Assembly: GCA_965226025.1 (NCBI GenBank)
Contig: CBDDCD010000003.1
Span: forward strand, 1,302,001 to 1,366,000
DNA from: Moanibacter sp965226025
GTDB lineage: Bacteria; Verrucomicrobiota; Verrucomicrobiia; Opitutales; UBA2987
Reading direction: 5' to 3'
Length of the DNA: 64,000 nucleotides
Of the stretch, positions 53,530-61,225 are shown piece by piece (within the stretch, counting starts at the first letter, position 1; the number at the start of each line of letters is the position of its first letter). Under the pieces are notes generated by a model. The model saw nothing but the letters and a program-made list of their open reading frames with translations, was not told the origin of the DNA and ran no database searches. The translations under genes were made by a program, and so were the position numbers.

Positions 53530-54570
53530 ATGAAACTGAATGATCGACAGACTATTGGAAAGCAAGGGCTGGAGGTCACCCGCATGGGCTTCGGGGGCGC
53601 GCCGTTCGGCAACCTTTTCACTGCTATTTCCGATTCGGATGTAGCCGAATGTGTAGCTGCGGCTCACAGCGCCGGAATTCGCTATTTCGACACCGCACCC
53701 CTTTACGGCTACGGACTCAGCGAGAGACGGTACGGCGCCAATTTGCCCCGCTATGACCGGGACGAGTTCGCCATCTCGACCAAGGTTGGGTACTCGCTTG
53801 TCCCGCGAACGGAGGACGATCCGACGGACCAGTTTTTCGTTGACCATCCGCCGTTTAAGCCGGCCTTCGACTATTCGGCTGATGCCGTGAAGCGATCGCT
53901 CGAGGGTAGCCTGGAGCGATTGAAGACGGATCGTGTCGACATCGTCTACATCCATGACCCCGACGAAGTGGTCAGCGTGCAGCCTGCTTTCGATCCTTAC
54001 TCCGCTAGCCATTTCAGGGAGGCGATGGATGGGGCCTACCCGGTGCTGGACGACCTGCGATCCCAGGGGGTGATCAAGGCGGTGGGAGTGGGCATGAACC
54101 AGTGGCAGATGCTGGCCGACTTTGCCCGCGCCGGCGACTTCGACTGTTTTCTTCTCGCCGGCCGCTACACGCTGCTCGAGCAGGAGTCGCTGCACGGGTT
54201 GTTATCTCTCTGTGTGGAAAGAGGGGTACGCATCGTAGTGGGCGGGCCCTACAACTCCGGCATCCTGGTTACCGGTGCGATTGAAGGAGCCTACTACAAC
54301 TACGCGCCGGCCCCGCCGCACATTCTCCGGCAGGTTTCGAAGATCCAGGAGGTCTGTGAGAGACATGGAGTCAGGTTGCCGTCCGCGGCCCTCCAGTTTC
54401 CGCTGGCACACCCGGCCGTGGCCTGCGTCATTCCGGGAGGTCGCACCCGCGCCGAGGTCGAGGCCAATGCCGGCCTGTTGGAGGAGGAAATCCCGGCCGA
54501 CTTCTGGGCCGAGCTAAAGAGCGAAGGACTGGTAGACGAAGAGGCGCCGGTACCGAGTCTGGAAATCTAG
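53530..54570 (+). CDS. Aldo/keto reductase, D-threo-aldose/L-fucose dehydrogenase-like
   Basis: The 346-residue protein begins MKLNDRQTIGKQGLEVTRMGFGGAPFGNLF. It has IRYFDTAPLYGYGLSERRYG (Asp, Tyr), FAISTKVGYSLVP (Lys) and VDIVYIHDPDE (His). The long N-terminal region and GYGLSERRYG match the subgroup that includes D-threo-aldose 1-dehydrogenase/L-fucose dehydrogenase and pyridoxal 4-dehydrogenase. It would oxidise a fucose- or arabinose-type sugar to its lactone, feeding acid-sugar dehydratases. The end is followed by an M19 dipeptidase gene. Confidence 0.86.
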   Translation: MKLNDRQTIGKQGLEVTRMGFGGAPFGNLFTAISDSDVAECVAAAHSAGIRYFDTAPLYGYGLSERRYGANLPRYDRDEFAISTKVGYSLVPRTEDDPTDQFFVDHPPFKPAFDYSADAVKRSLEGSLERLKTDRVDIVYIHDPDEVVSVQPAFDPYSASHFREAMDGAYPVLDDLRSQGVIKAVGVGMNQWQMLADFARAGDFDCFLLAGRYTLLEQESLHGLLSLCVERGVRIVVGGPYNSGILVTGAIEGAYYNYAPAPPHILRQVSKIQEVCERHGVRLPSAALQFPLAHPAVACVIPGGRTRAEVEANAGLLEEEIPADFWAELKSEGLVDEEAPVPSLEI

Positions 54571-54714
54571 CAAGATTTCCAGGCTAGCGGGCTGAATCTC
54601 CTTTCGGATTCGGCGCCTTCGGTGATTTGATCATCTTTTTTCGTGACCTGTAACGGTTCCTCCTTTTGACTCCGGTTCCGACGATCAATCTTGGACCTTA
54701 CGCTTTTTCTTCTC

Positions 54715-55848
54715 ATGCCCAGAGAGCCCTTACTCATCATTGACGGTCATCTTGATATGGCCTTCAACGCGCTTTTTTACCGGCGAGACCTCACGCAACC
54801 GGTCCGGGTTTTGAGGGAGCGTGAAGATCCCTACCCCAAAGGAGTATCGAAACATCCCGATTCTCTGCAGCGCCGCAAAGGGCCGGTGAAGCGATGGTTC
54901 ACTCCCACTGTGGCGCTGCCGGACATGCGCAGGGGCCGGGTCGGAATCATGCTTTCTACGATCATGGCTCGGGTGCAGAATCCCGGCCTTTTTACCCACA
55001 ATTCTGTTCGTACCCAAGCGGTGGCGCATGCTCGCGGCAGGTCGCATTTGGCTTACTACGAGGCCTTGGAACGGGCCGGCGAGATCTCCTTTATCAAAGA
55101 CGGCGCCGGTCTCGACAGGTGCGTGGAATCATGGAGATCGCCGAAGGATGACACACCTGTCGGGTTGATCCTTACGATGGAGAGCGCTGATCCCATATTC
55201 GGTACCGACAATGTGCCTGATTGGTGGGAGGACGGACTTCGATCGGTAACCCTCACCCATTTCGGGGCCAACACCTATGGCCACGGCACGGGCACGGAAG
55301 GAGGACTGTTTCCCCCTGCTTACGCCCTGATGGACGCGCTCAAGGAGACGAATATAGCCATCGACTTGACCCACGCATCCGATCTGTGTTTTTGGCAGAT
55401 TCTCGACTACTGGGATGGGCCGGTGCATGCCAGCCACTGCAACTGCCGATCCCTGGTTCCCGGGCAGAGACATCTAAGCGACGATATGATCAAAGCCCTC
55501 ACTGAACGCGGGGGCGTGATCGGGTTGGTCTTCGCCGAAAGTATGTTGAGTCCGGAATGGAATTTCGATGATCGCGAAACCCACTATCCCAGCGCCACCC
55601 GTCCCATGAAGGCGGTGCTGGAGCACATCGAACATATCTGTGAGGTGGCGGGGAACACGGATTGTGTCGCCTTTGGCACCGATCTCGACGGCGGATTCGG
55701 CCTGGAGCTCTCGCCTACAGATTTCCATACGATTGATGATCTTCAGGATTTTCTGGGGATCATGCGCGATGCCCGATTCAGCGAGGAAGAGGTGGTGAAA
55801 TTCGCCCATGGGAATTTGGTGAGATTTTTTCGGGAGATTTGGAACTAG
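54715..55848 (+). CDS. Membrane dipeptidase-like protein (peptidase M19)
   Basis: The 377-residue protein starts at ATG 54715 (MPREPLLIIDGHLDMAFNAL); a TTG at 54691 would add eight residues. Zinc ligands of M19 are visible: H-x-D in DGHLDM, Glu in LTMESADP, His in DLTHASD and in ASHCNCRSL, and Asp in GTDLDGGFG. RSLVPGQRHLSDDMI is the family signature. It hydrolyses dipeptides or lactam-like amides, with no visible signal peptide. Its TAG stop is the left end of a CTAG-ended repeat. A second M19 gene follows after three mobile-like repeats. Confidence 0.88.
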   Translation: MPREPLLIIDGHLDMAFNALFYRRDLTQPVRVLREREDPYPKGVSKHPDSLQRRKGPVKRWFTPTVALPDMRRGRVGIMLSTIMARVQNPGLFTHNSVRTQAVAHARGRSHLAYYEALERAGEISFIKDGAGLDRCVESWRSPKDDTPVGLILTMESADPIFGTDNVPDWWEDGLRSVTLTHFGANTYGHGTGTEGGLFPPAYALMDALKETNIAIDLTHASDLCFWQILDYWDGPVHASHCNCRSLVPGQRHLSDDMIKALTERGGVIGLVFAESMLSPEWNFDDRETHYPSATRPMKAVLEHIEHICEVAGNTDCVAFGTDLDGGFGLELSPTDFHTIDDLQDFLGIMRDARFSEEEVVKFAHGNLVRFFREIWN

Positions 55849-55916
55849 GAGTCTGTCGGACTTAGACGTTCGATTGCTTCGCAAGTGACCAGGTTCGTCC
55901 GACAGAAGACTCCTAG
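55845..55916. repeat. CTAG-ended CTGTCGGA element, copy E
   Basis: CTAGGAGTCTGTCGGACTT on the left, GTCCGACAGAAGACTCCTAG on the right. The left TAG is the stop of the M19 gene. The centre matches copy B. Confidence 0.8.
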
Positions 55917-55920
55917 AAAT

Positions 55921-56090
55921 AAGAAAATGAAACTGAGATTTGTGGAGAGTGGCACTTCTAACTCGTCCGGTGGATGGCGCTGTGCCAATCTGTCTCGGAT
56001 GTCTGAAGAGCCTGAGACTTCCAGCGTCAGGTTCTCAGAATGCCACCATTAGCTATGACAGACCGTCTCAAATCTCAGTTTCATTTTCTT
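55921..56090. repeat. 170-bp element with perfect 21-bp terminal inverted repeats
   Basis: The left end AAGAAAATGAAACTGAGATT and the right end AATCTCAGTTTCATTTTCTT form 21-bp perfect arms (55921-55941, 56070-56090). Inner GTGGCA..TGCCAC arms extend the symmetry. It fits exactly between copies E and F. It looks like a non-autonomous transposable element. Confidence 0.8.
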
Positions 56091-56093
56091 GAG

Positions 56094-56191
56094 AGGAATC
56101 TGTCGGTATGAATTTGGTCGCCGTTTACAACCGTCAACCTGCGATCCGAAGTTCAGGTCTGTTGCGAAGTGCAAAGCCCGACAGATTCCTA
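56094..56191. repeat. CTGTCGGA element, copy F (long form)
   Basis: AGGAATCTGTCGGTATG on the left, CCCGACAGATTCCTAG on the right, ~98 bp. The centre resembles copy A at 12504-12602. It is 56 bases before the second M19 start. Confidence 0.75.
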
Positions 56192-56247
56192 GCCGAGAAA
56201 CCGGAGGCGCCGCTGAAAGCATTTTAGCCCTTCAGATTGGGAGACAC

Positions 56248-57339
56248 ATGATGCCGGATACAGAACCTTACCTCATCCTCGACAGTCATCTGGATCTTGG
56301 CTTCAGCGCCATCCAGATGAATCGGGATCTGACGACCCCGGCGGCGACGGTTCGGGTGCATGATATGGATGCTGTAAGGGAGAAGTTCGGCAGTTGTACA
56401 GTCACCTTCCCCGAGCTGCGCCGAGGGCATGTCGGCATCGTCTTCGGAACCGTCATGTCCCGCATCGATCCGATGGATCGCTGGAGCGGGACGGGTATGT
56501 ATGATCAGTCGCAATGCTATGGGGTGGGGACCGGCCATTATTCCTTCTATAGGGCGATGGAGAAGGAGGGAGTGCTTAGCTTTATTAGAACGTCGGAAGA
56601 ACTCGATGCCATGGTCGAGGCCTGGAGGCAGCCGGCGGCGGACACGCCCATCGGGCTTATCTTGGCCATGGAGAGCGCCGATCCGATACTCGATCCGGAT
56701 CAGGTTCCGTTGTGGTATGAACGCGGCCTGCGTATCGTCAGCCTTTCCCACTATGGGGTGAGTTCCTACTGCCATGGGACAGGAACCGACGGCGGGCTCC
56801 TTTCTCGGGGCCGCGACCTGCTTCCCGCTTTGAAGGAAGCGGGCATAATCGTCGACATGACCCACACTACGGATCAGGCATTTTGGGAGATCATGGAGGC
56901 CTACGATGGTCTGGTCGGCGCCTCTCACCACAATTGCCGTGCCCTCACCCCGGGTCAGCGGCAGCTGACCGATGACATGATCAAGGCGATCATCGAGCGC
57001 GGCGGGGTGATCGGGGCCGCCTTCGACTCATGGATGCTCGACCCGAACTGGAATCATGAAGTCCCCGCCTACCGGCAGACCTCGGGCGCGACTCTTGCCA
57101 CCGTGGTCGATCACGTCGAGCATGTTTGCGAACTGGCCGGAAACACCCGGCACGCGGCCATCGGGACCGACTTGGACGGCGGCTTCGGCCAGGAACAGTC
57201 ACCCAGGGATATGGACACCATTGCCGACTTGCAAAAGCTGGTGCCCGAGATGCAACGCCGCGGATTTGAGGAGGCCGATATCCAGGCTATTCTTTCGGGA
57301 AACTGGATCCGGTTGCTTAAGGAGACGTGGGAAGGGTGA
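56248..57339 (+). CDS. Membrane dipeptidase-like protein (peptidase M19), second copy
   Basis: ATG 56248 (MMPDTEPYLILDSHLDLGFSAIQ) is chosen because the upstream frame to 56089 lies inside repeats. The 363-residue protein keeps the zinc site: H-x-D in DSHLDL, Glu in LAMESADP, His in MTHTTDQ and ASHHNCRAL, and Asp in GTDLDGGFG. It is a diverged paralogue of the preceding M19 gene, not a recent tandem duplicate. A specificity difference is likely; both probably act on dipeptides or lactam amides. Confidence 0.88.
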   Translation: MMPDTEPYLILDSHLDLGFSAIQMNRDLTTPAATVRVHDMDAVREKFGSCTVTFPELRRGHVGIVFGTVMSRIDPMDRWSGTGMYDQSQCYGVGTGHYSFYRAMEKEGVLSFIRTSEELDAMVEAWRQPAADTPIGLILAMESADPILDPDQVPLWYERGLRIVSLSHYGVSSYCHGTGTDGGLLSRGRDLLPALKEAGIIVDMTHTTDQAFWEIMEAYDGLVGASHHNCRALTPGQRQLTDDMIKAIIERGGVIGAAFDSWMLDPNWNHEVPAYRQTSGATLATVVDHVEHVCELAGNTRHAAIGTDLDGGFGQEQSPRDMDTIADLQKLVPEMQRRGFEEADIQAILSGNWIRLLKETWEG

Positions 57340-57461
57340 TGTGCATTGGAAGTGATGTTCTGAAGTCGTTTCGGTTGAAGATCCGACTCTGCAGATCGCA
57401 GTAATCCAGCGTCCCTCAGACAATGATATACTCCACTGAGTGTAGCCCATGATACTGTTAG

Positions 57462-57596
57462 TTGTATAAGGAAAAACAAAAGAGACCGATACCAATATTG
57501 GTACTGGGCGTCGCCCTCGTGTCGATTATCGTTATACTATTGACTCGAAAAAGGATGGGTAACCGGAACAAAACACTATACGCGCTGGATTATTAA
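57462..57596 (+). CDS. Possible 44-residue single-pass membrane protein
   Basis: TTG 57462 starts a frame reading KRPIPILVLGVALVSIIVIL, then TRKRMGNRNKTLYALDY to TAA 57594-57596. This is one hydrophobic helix with positive residues on both sides. It lies 18 bases before the CPBP gene in an AT-rich stretch and could be its partner. The start codon is weak. Confidence 0.35.
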   Translation: MYKEKQKRPIPILVLGVALVSIIVILLTRKRMGNRNKTLYALDY

Positions 57597-57614
57597 GCAG
57601 ATGATGAGGAACAT

Positions 57615-58351
57615 ATGATGTTAGAACAAGAAGGATCTATAGGACAGCGGGCCAGCAAGTATACATTGATTGCTTTATTGGTATCTCTTGTCGCCTACCC
57701 AGTGCTCTATAGTACTGATTTTTTGGCAATATATTATTTTTGGTCCTCCCCGAAGGGATTTATTCTTCACTATTAGATGAAAATAGCCGAGCTGAGTGGT
57801 GGTATTTCTGGCTGACTAACATGGCATTTCATTGGATCCCTTTTTTCTTCGTTTGGATGGCACTGCATAAGAATGGGGAGCGCTGGGATTCAATTGGCGT
57901 TAACTGGCAATGGTTCGGTAAATATAAAATTTGGTTTCTAATCCTTTTCGTGTTTTTGATTATTTCAGCATTCATAGTGCCAGGTATTCATTACGGTGAT
58001 ACTCTTCCTCTGAAGTCAAGAGCCGGTTTTATTGGTCCTATTAGTTCAATAGAGCGATTATTTATCATTTTTGGTGCATTAACTGCAGCCGTTACTGAAG
58101 AGATTTTATTTCGAGGTTTTGCCTTCACACGATTGAAGCGCTGGATCTCAAATCCATGGTTAATTCTACCAATCACAGTAATATCATTCGTGCTAATACA
58201 TGGTGAACCAAGAAGCATAGGACAAGTGTCATTCTATGTTATCGGAGGATTAGCATTTGGTATTCCATTTATTCTAATGGGATTGAGAAGGTTAGAAATG
58301 ATAGTCCTGATGCACTTTTTTATTGATGCAAGCCTTGTTCTTATGCCTTGA
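57615..58351 (+). pseudogene. CPBP-family intramembrane protease-like gene with a frameshift in a T-run
   Basis: ATG 57615 with a GAGGAA ribosome site starts MMLEQEGSIGQRASKYTLIALLVSLVAYPVLY, a membrane segment. The frame runs to a TAG at 57774 after FLAIYYF. From about 57740 another frame continues VLPEGIYSSLLDENSRAEWW for 203 residues with the CPBP motifs: EEILFRGF (EExxxR), FVLIHG (FxxxH) and HFFIDAS (HxxxB). A TTTTT run at ~57733-57738 is the likely indel site. The rest is well conserved with several hydrophobic helices. Base composition is AT-rich, unlike neighbours, suggesting recent acquisition. Confidence 0.75.
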
Positions 58352-58705
58352 GTTGAGCCGACGCGAGATAACGATACTTTAGTCACTATTTTAAGATGAA
58401 GTATTAATTAGGACATAACAAAGCGCTGAACACGAACAAAATATTCGCTAGTCGCTCGTAATTTGTCGGTCATCGCTAAGGCTAGAAGAAGCAGATTGTA
58501 GGCCGCTGAGATCCCGGAAAACGCAAAGAGATTGACGCAGAGAGGTGGCGAGAACAGATTTGAAACCAGGAACTCCGAGCCACTCTCTGGAGGTAAATCG
58601 GGCCGGCGCCGTCTTGGTGCAGTGAAGCGTTGGAGGTCTATTGGATAGTGAGAGTCAAAACACTGGTTCGTAACCTGTGCTGTTCTGATTGCATCAACGC
58701 GAGCC

Positions 58706-58891
58706 ATGATGTTCGCGTTTGTTGTGGGTGCCTTTTTTTTGCTTGGAGGGCTCGTAAACACGTTCATGCTCCCAGCGCCTTTGTGGTTCGGTGTCCTTGA
58801 TTTGTTATGCGCCTACTTGCCGATGGCGTGGATTGGAGGCTCCTTGGGAAGACGCTTACTGCGGGGATCTTCAGATGCAGCGACATTATAA
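58706..58891 (+). CDS. Small two-helix membrane protein
   Basis: The 61-residue protein MMFAFVVGAFFLLGGLVNTFMLPAPLWFGVLDLLC... has two hydrophobic helices and ends RRLLRGSSDAATL. It lies six bases upstream of the kinase-like gene, which suggests co-expression. There is no family match. The interval 58352-58705 shows no gene. Confidence 0.5.
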   Translation: MMFAFVVGAFFLLGGLVNTFMLPAPLWFGVLDLLCAYLPMAWIGGSLGRRLLRGSSDAATL

Positions 58892-58897
58892 TGAGGA

Positions 58898-59911
58898 GTG
58901 GTTGTGCAAATACTATCGCCCTATGGGAAATCTGTTACCGCGGAACTGAGGAAGATTTACGGATTCGCGGGACCTGAAACTGCGGCGGAGTTTACGGCGT
59001 GTCATGTGGGTAAGCATTATGGGCTGCGTGACGCCTCTGTTGAATCCCTGCATATCGCTTTCGGGTTGGCTGCGAAAATCAAAGTATCTGGGCAGTACTT
59101 CTATCTCAAGTTCGCGTCCCGCTCTATGAACCCTTCACCGGAGCAACTTTTCCCATGGCTTGATTACGCTCGTCAACACGGCGTGCCGGTACCGGAGGTT
59201 CTTCGTACCGTCAGGGGCGAATGGTTTCTATCACCCCTAAGCGATTCCGACTATGACGTGGTTTATCTGATGCGTGAGATTCGTGGCGCCCCAATGCGGG
59301 AACCGCATTCAGTCCTTCTCGAACAGTACGCTGCCGCCATGGCTAGATTTCATGAAGTGGGTCTCTCTTTCCCTTATGCAGCATCCGGACAGCGGCAGAC
59401 TTGGAACGGAATGCTCAAACGATGGCCGGCCATTTGCAAAGCAGCAGAAGAGTCGCCTTTTGTTTCATCCACGCTTGTCAATCGGGCTATAAAAGTCGTC
59501 GAGAGAGCTGGAAAACAGAGCTTATCTTCAACAATTATCAACTGCGATTTTCGCTTTTGTCACGTTTTCTTTGAGGAGGACAGACTGACGGGTGTTGTCG
59601 ACGTTGACACGGCAACGCATGGCGAGCGATGGCGGGATTTCTGCATCGGATTGCTCAGCGGCAATTCACCCGAGGGCGGGGGCTTCCTCAGTTTTGATGA
59701 GCTTCGTGAGACGCTGGTTTGCTACGATAAGTATCTCCCGCTTGACGCCTGCGATCGAAGCGTCCTCAAGAGCACATTTGCGTTTGCAGGAGTTGAGACA
59801 ATTTGGGAATTGGTCCGCTTCGTTGCCAATGGCATAGCGCCTAAAGAGGACATCGATTCCGCGCAAGAGCTGCTCGCAGCCATCTTGGATTCTTCTGAAT
59901 TGCTTGATTGA
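58898..59911 (+). CDS. Divergent APH/kinase-fold phosphotransferase
   Basis: The 337-residue protein (GTG 58898, MVVQILSPYGKSVTAELRKIYG) has an N-lobe with QYFYLKFASR. The catalytic segment reads INCDFRFCHVFFEEDRLTGVVDVDTA. Compared with the usual HGDxxxxN, the first His is Asn and the metal-binding Asn is His, while the Asp and the DVD are kept. It may be a degenerate phosphotransferase or a kinase-fold protein with altered metal use. The alternative, homoserine-kinase-like, fits less well. It is preceded by a tiny membrane protein gene. Confidence 0.6.
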   Translation: MVVQILSPYGKSVTAELRKIYGFAGPETAAEFTACHVGKHYGLRDASVESLHIAFGLAAKIKVSGQYFYLKFASRSMNPSPEQLFPWLDYARQHGVPVPEVLRTVRGEWFLSPLSDSDYDVVYLMREIRGAPMREPHSVLLEQYAAAMARFHEVGLSFPYAASGQRQTWNGMLKRWPAICKAAEESPFVSSTLVNRAIKVVERAGKQSLSSTIINCDFRFCHVFFEEDRLTGVVDVDTATHGERWRDFCIGLLSGNSPEGGGFLSFDELRETLVCYDKYLPLDACDRSVLKSTFAFAGVETIWELVRFVANGIAPKEDIDSAQELLAAILDSSELLD

Positions 59912-60161
59912 AATGAGAAAGAAACCCGAATTGCAGATTCACTGCCGTTCCGCGTCCGGTACACCTCGGCGAAGCCATCCCGGCTCGCCGGGAGACGAAG
60001 ACGGGAGGTCGCGGACCGCCGCTGCTCGGAGGGATCGGCCCTCTTCTTAGAGAGATTCTGCCATTCTGTCCGATCTTGCACTTCCTTATGGACGACACGA
60101 GGAAAGGCTGCGAAAATCCTGGAAGAGGTTTATGTAGGAAGATTCATTGAGGGAGAAATAC

Positions 60162-61070
60162 ATGCTGAGTGAAGAGCAAGTCGATTTCTACAAGAGCGAA
60201 GGTTACCTCGTGGTTGAGCGGCTATTCTCGGAAGATGAGATCGGTGAGCTCACAGAGGTAATCGATGAGTTTGTGGAGCGGGGCAGGACAATGACGGAGA
60301 GTGACGGGGTAGTTGAGTTGGAGGAGTCGCACACTCGGGAACGGCCCCGCATCCGCCGGATCATTCGGCCCGATGATCAGCATCCGGTCTTTCGAGATTT
60401 CGTTCGCAGATCCAAATACGTCGATGTGGTGAGCCGGCTTATTGGGCCGAACATCCGGCTCCACTATGCGAAAATCAACCTCAAGATGGCGGGCTTTGGC
60501 GCCCCTGTCCAGTGGCACCAGGACTGGGCCTTCTACCCGCACACCAACGATGACGTTCTGGTGAGCGGGGTCCTGATAGATGACATTGTGGAAGACAACG
60601 GAGCGCTGTTGGTCTTACCCGGCACCCACAAGGGCCCGATATTCGATCACCATCACGATGGACGCTTTACCGGCGCCCTCAACACCGAGTCTTGCGGATT
60701 GGACTTCTCGAATGCAGTGAAGCTAACGGCGCCGGCCGGATCCTTGGCTCTATTTTCCGCCCGCATCGTGCACGGTTCGGATATCAATCGGTCGCAGCGT
60801 TCACGACGGGTGCTCTACTATGAGCTTACGGCGGCCGACGCCTGGCCTCTCTGTGGGACCTACACGAAACCTTTGATCCCCGATCTTGAGACTTACGACG
60901 CGCGCATGGTTGCCGGGGAGCCGACCATCGAGGCGCGGCTGGAAAATGTACCGGTCCGGATTCCTCTGCCGCCGCCTAGCGGTCTCACCGGAATCTACGA
61001 GGCTCAGAAGGGCGCGGCGCAACAATTCTTTGAAACGGATCCGGATAAGGAGGGGGCAGCGAAGAGATAG
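60162..61070 (+). CDS. Phytanoyl-CoA dioxygenase (PhyH) family protein
   Basis: ATG 60162 (MLSEEQVDFYKSEGYLVVERLF) is preferred over TTG 60147. The 302-residue protein has His119 and Asp121 in VQWHQDWAFYPHTN, distal His204 in ARIVHGSDINRSQRS, and an Arg for 2-oxoglutarate nearby. GALLVLPGTHKGPIFD is the typical strand. It resembles ectoine-hydroxylase-like PhyH enzymes in the VQWHQDWAF pattern, but the substrate cannot be set from the sequence. It ends 20 bases before a 108-bp inverted-repeat element. Confidence 0.9.
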   Translation: MLSEEQVDFYKSEGYLVVERLFSEDEIGELTEVIDEFVERGRTMTESDGVVELEESHTRERPRIRRIIRPDDQHPVFRDFVRRSKYVDVVSRLIGPNIRLHYAKINLKMAGFGAPVQWHQDWAFYPHTNDDVLVSGVLIDDIVEDNGALLVLPGTHKGPIFDHHHDGRFTGALNTESCGLDFSNAVKLTAPAGSLALFSARIVHGSDINRSQRSRRVLYYELTAADAWPLCGTYTKPLIPDLETYDARMVAGEPTIEARLENVPVRIPLPPPSGLTGIYEAQKGAAQQFFETDPDKEGAAKR

Positions 61071-61090
61071 CTGCGAAGATCTGATGTGGT

Positions 61091-61198
61091 GAATCTCAAT
61101 CGTGATCTAGAGTCGAAAGATGCCCATCCTGATGTTGGGGCAACCCACCCCGGACCCCTCCAAGGAGGGGATCGACTGGAGAGCACGATTGAGATTCA
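61091..61198. repeat. 108-bp inverted repeat enclosing an AACCCACCCC unit
   Basis: GAATCTCAATCGTGATCT on the left faces AGCACGATTGAGATTC on the right. Inside lies CAACCCACCCCGGACCCCTC, also found in the 25048 element. A partial relative, TCTTAATCGTGATCTAAAAT, lies at ~49510. It is probably a composite of two elements. Confidence 0.7.
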
Positions 61199-61225
61199 TG
61201 ACGGGAAAGATTCCGGGAGGGTGGG

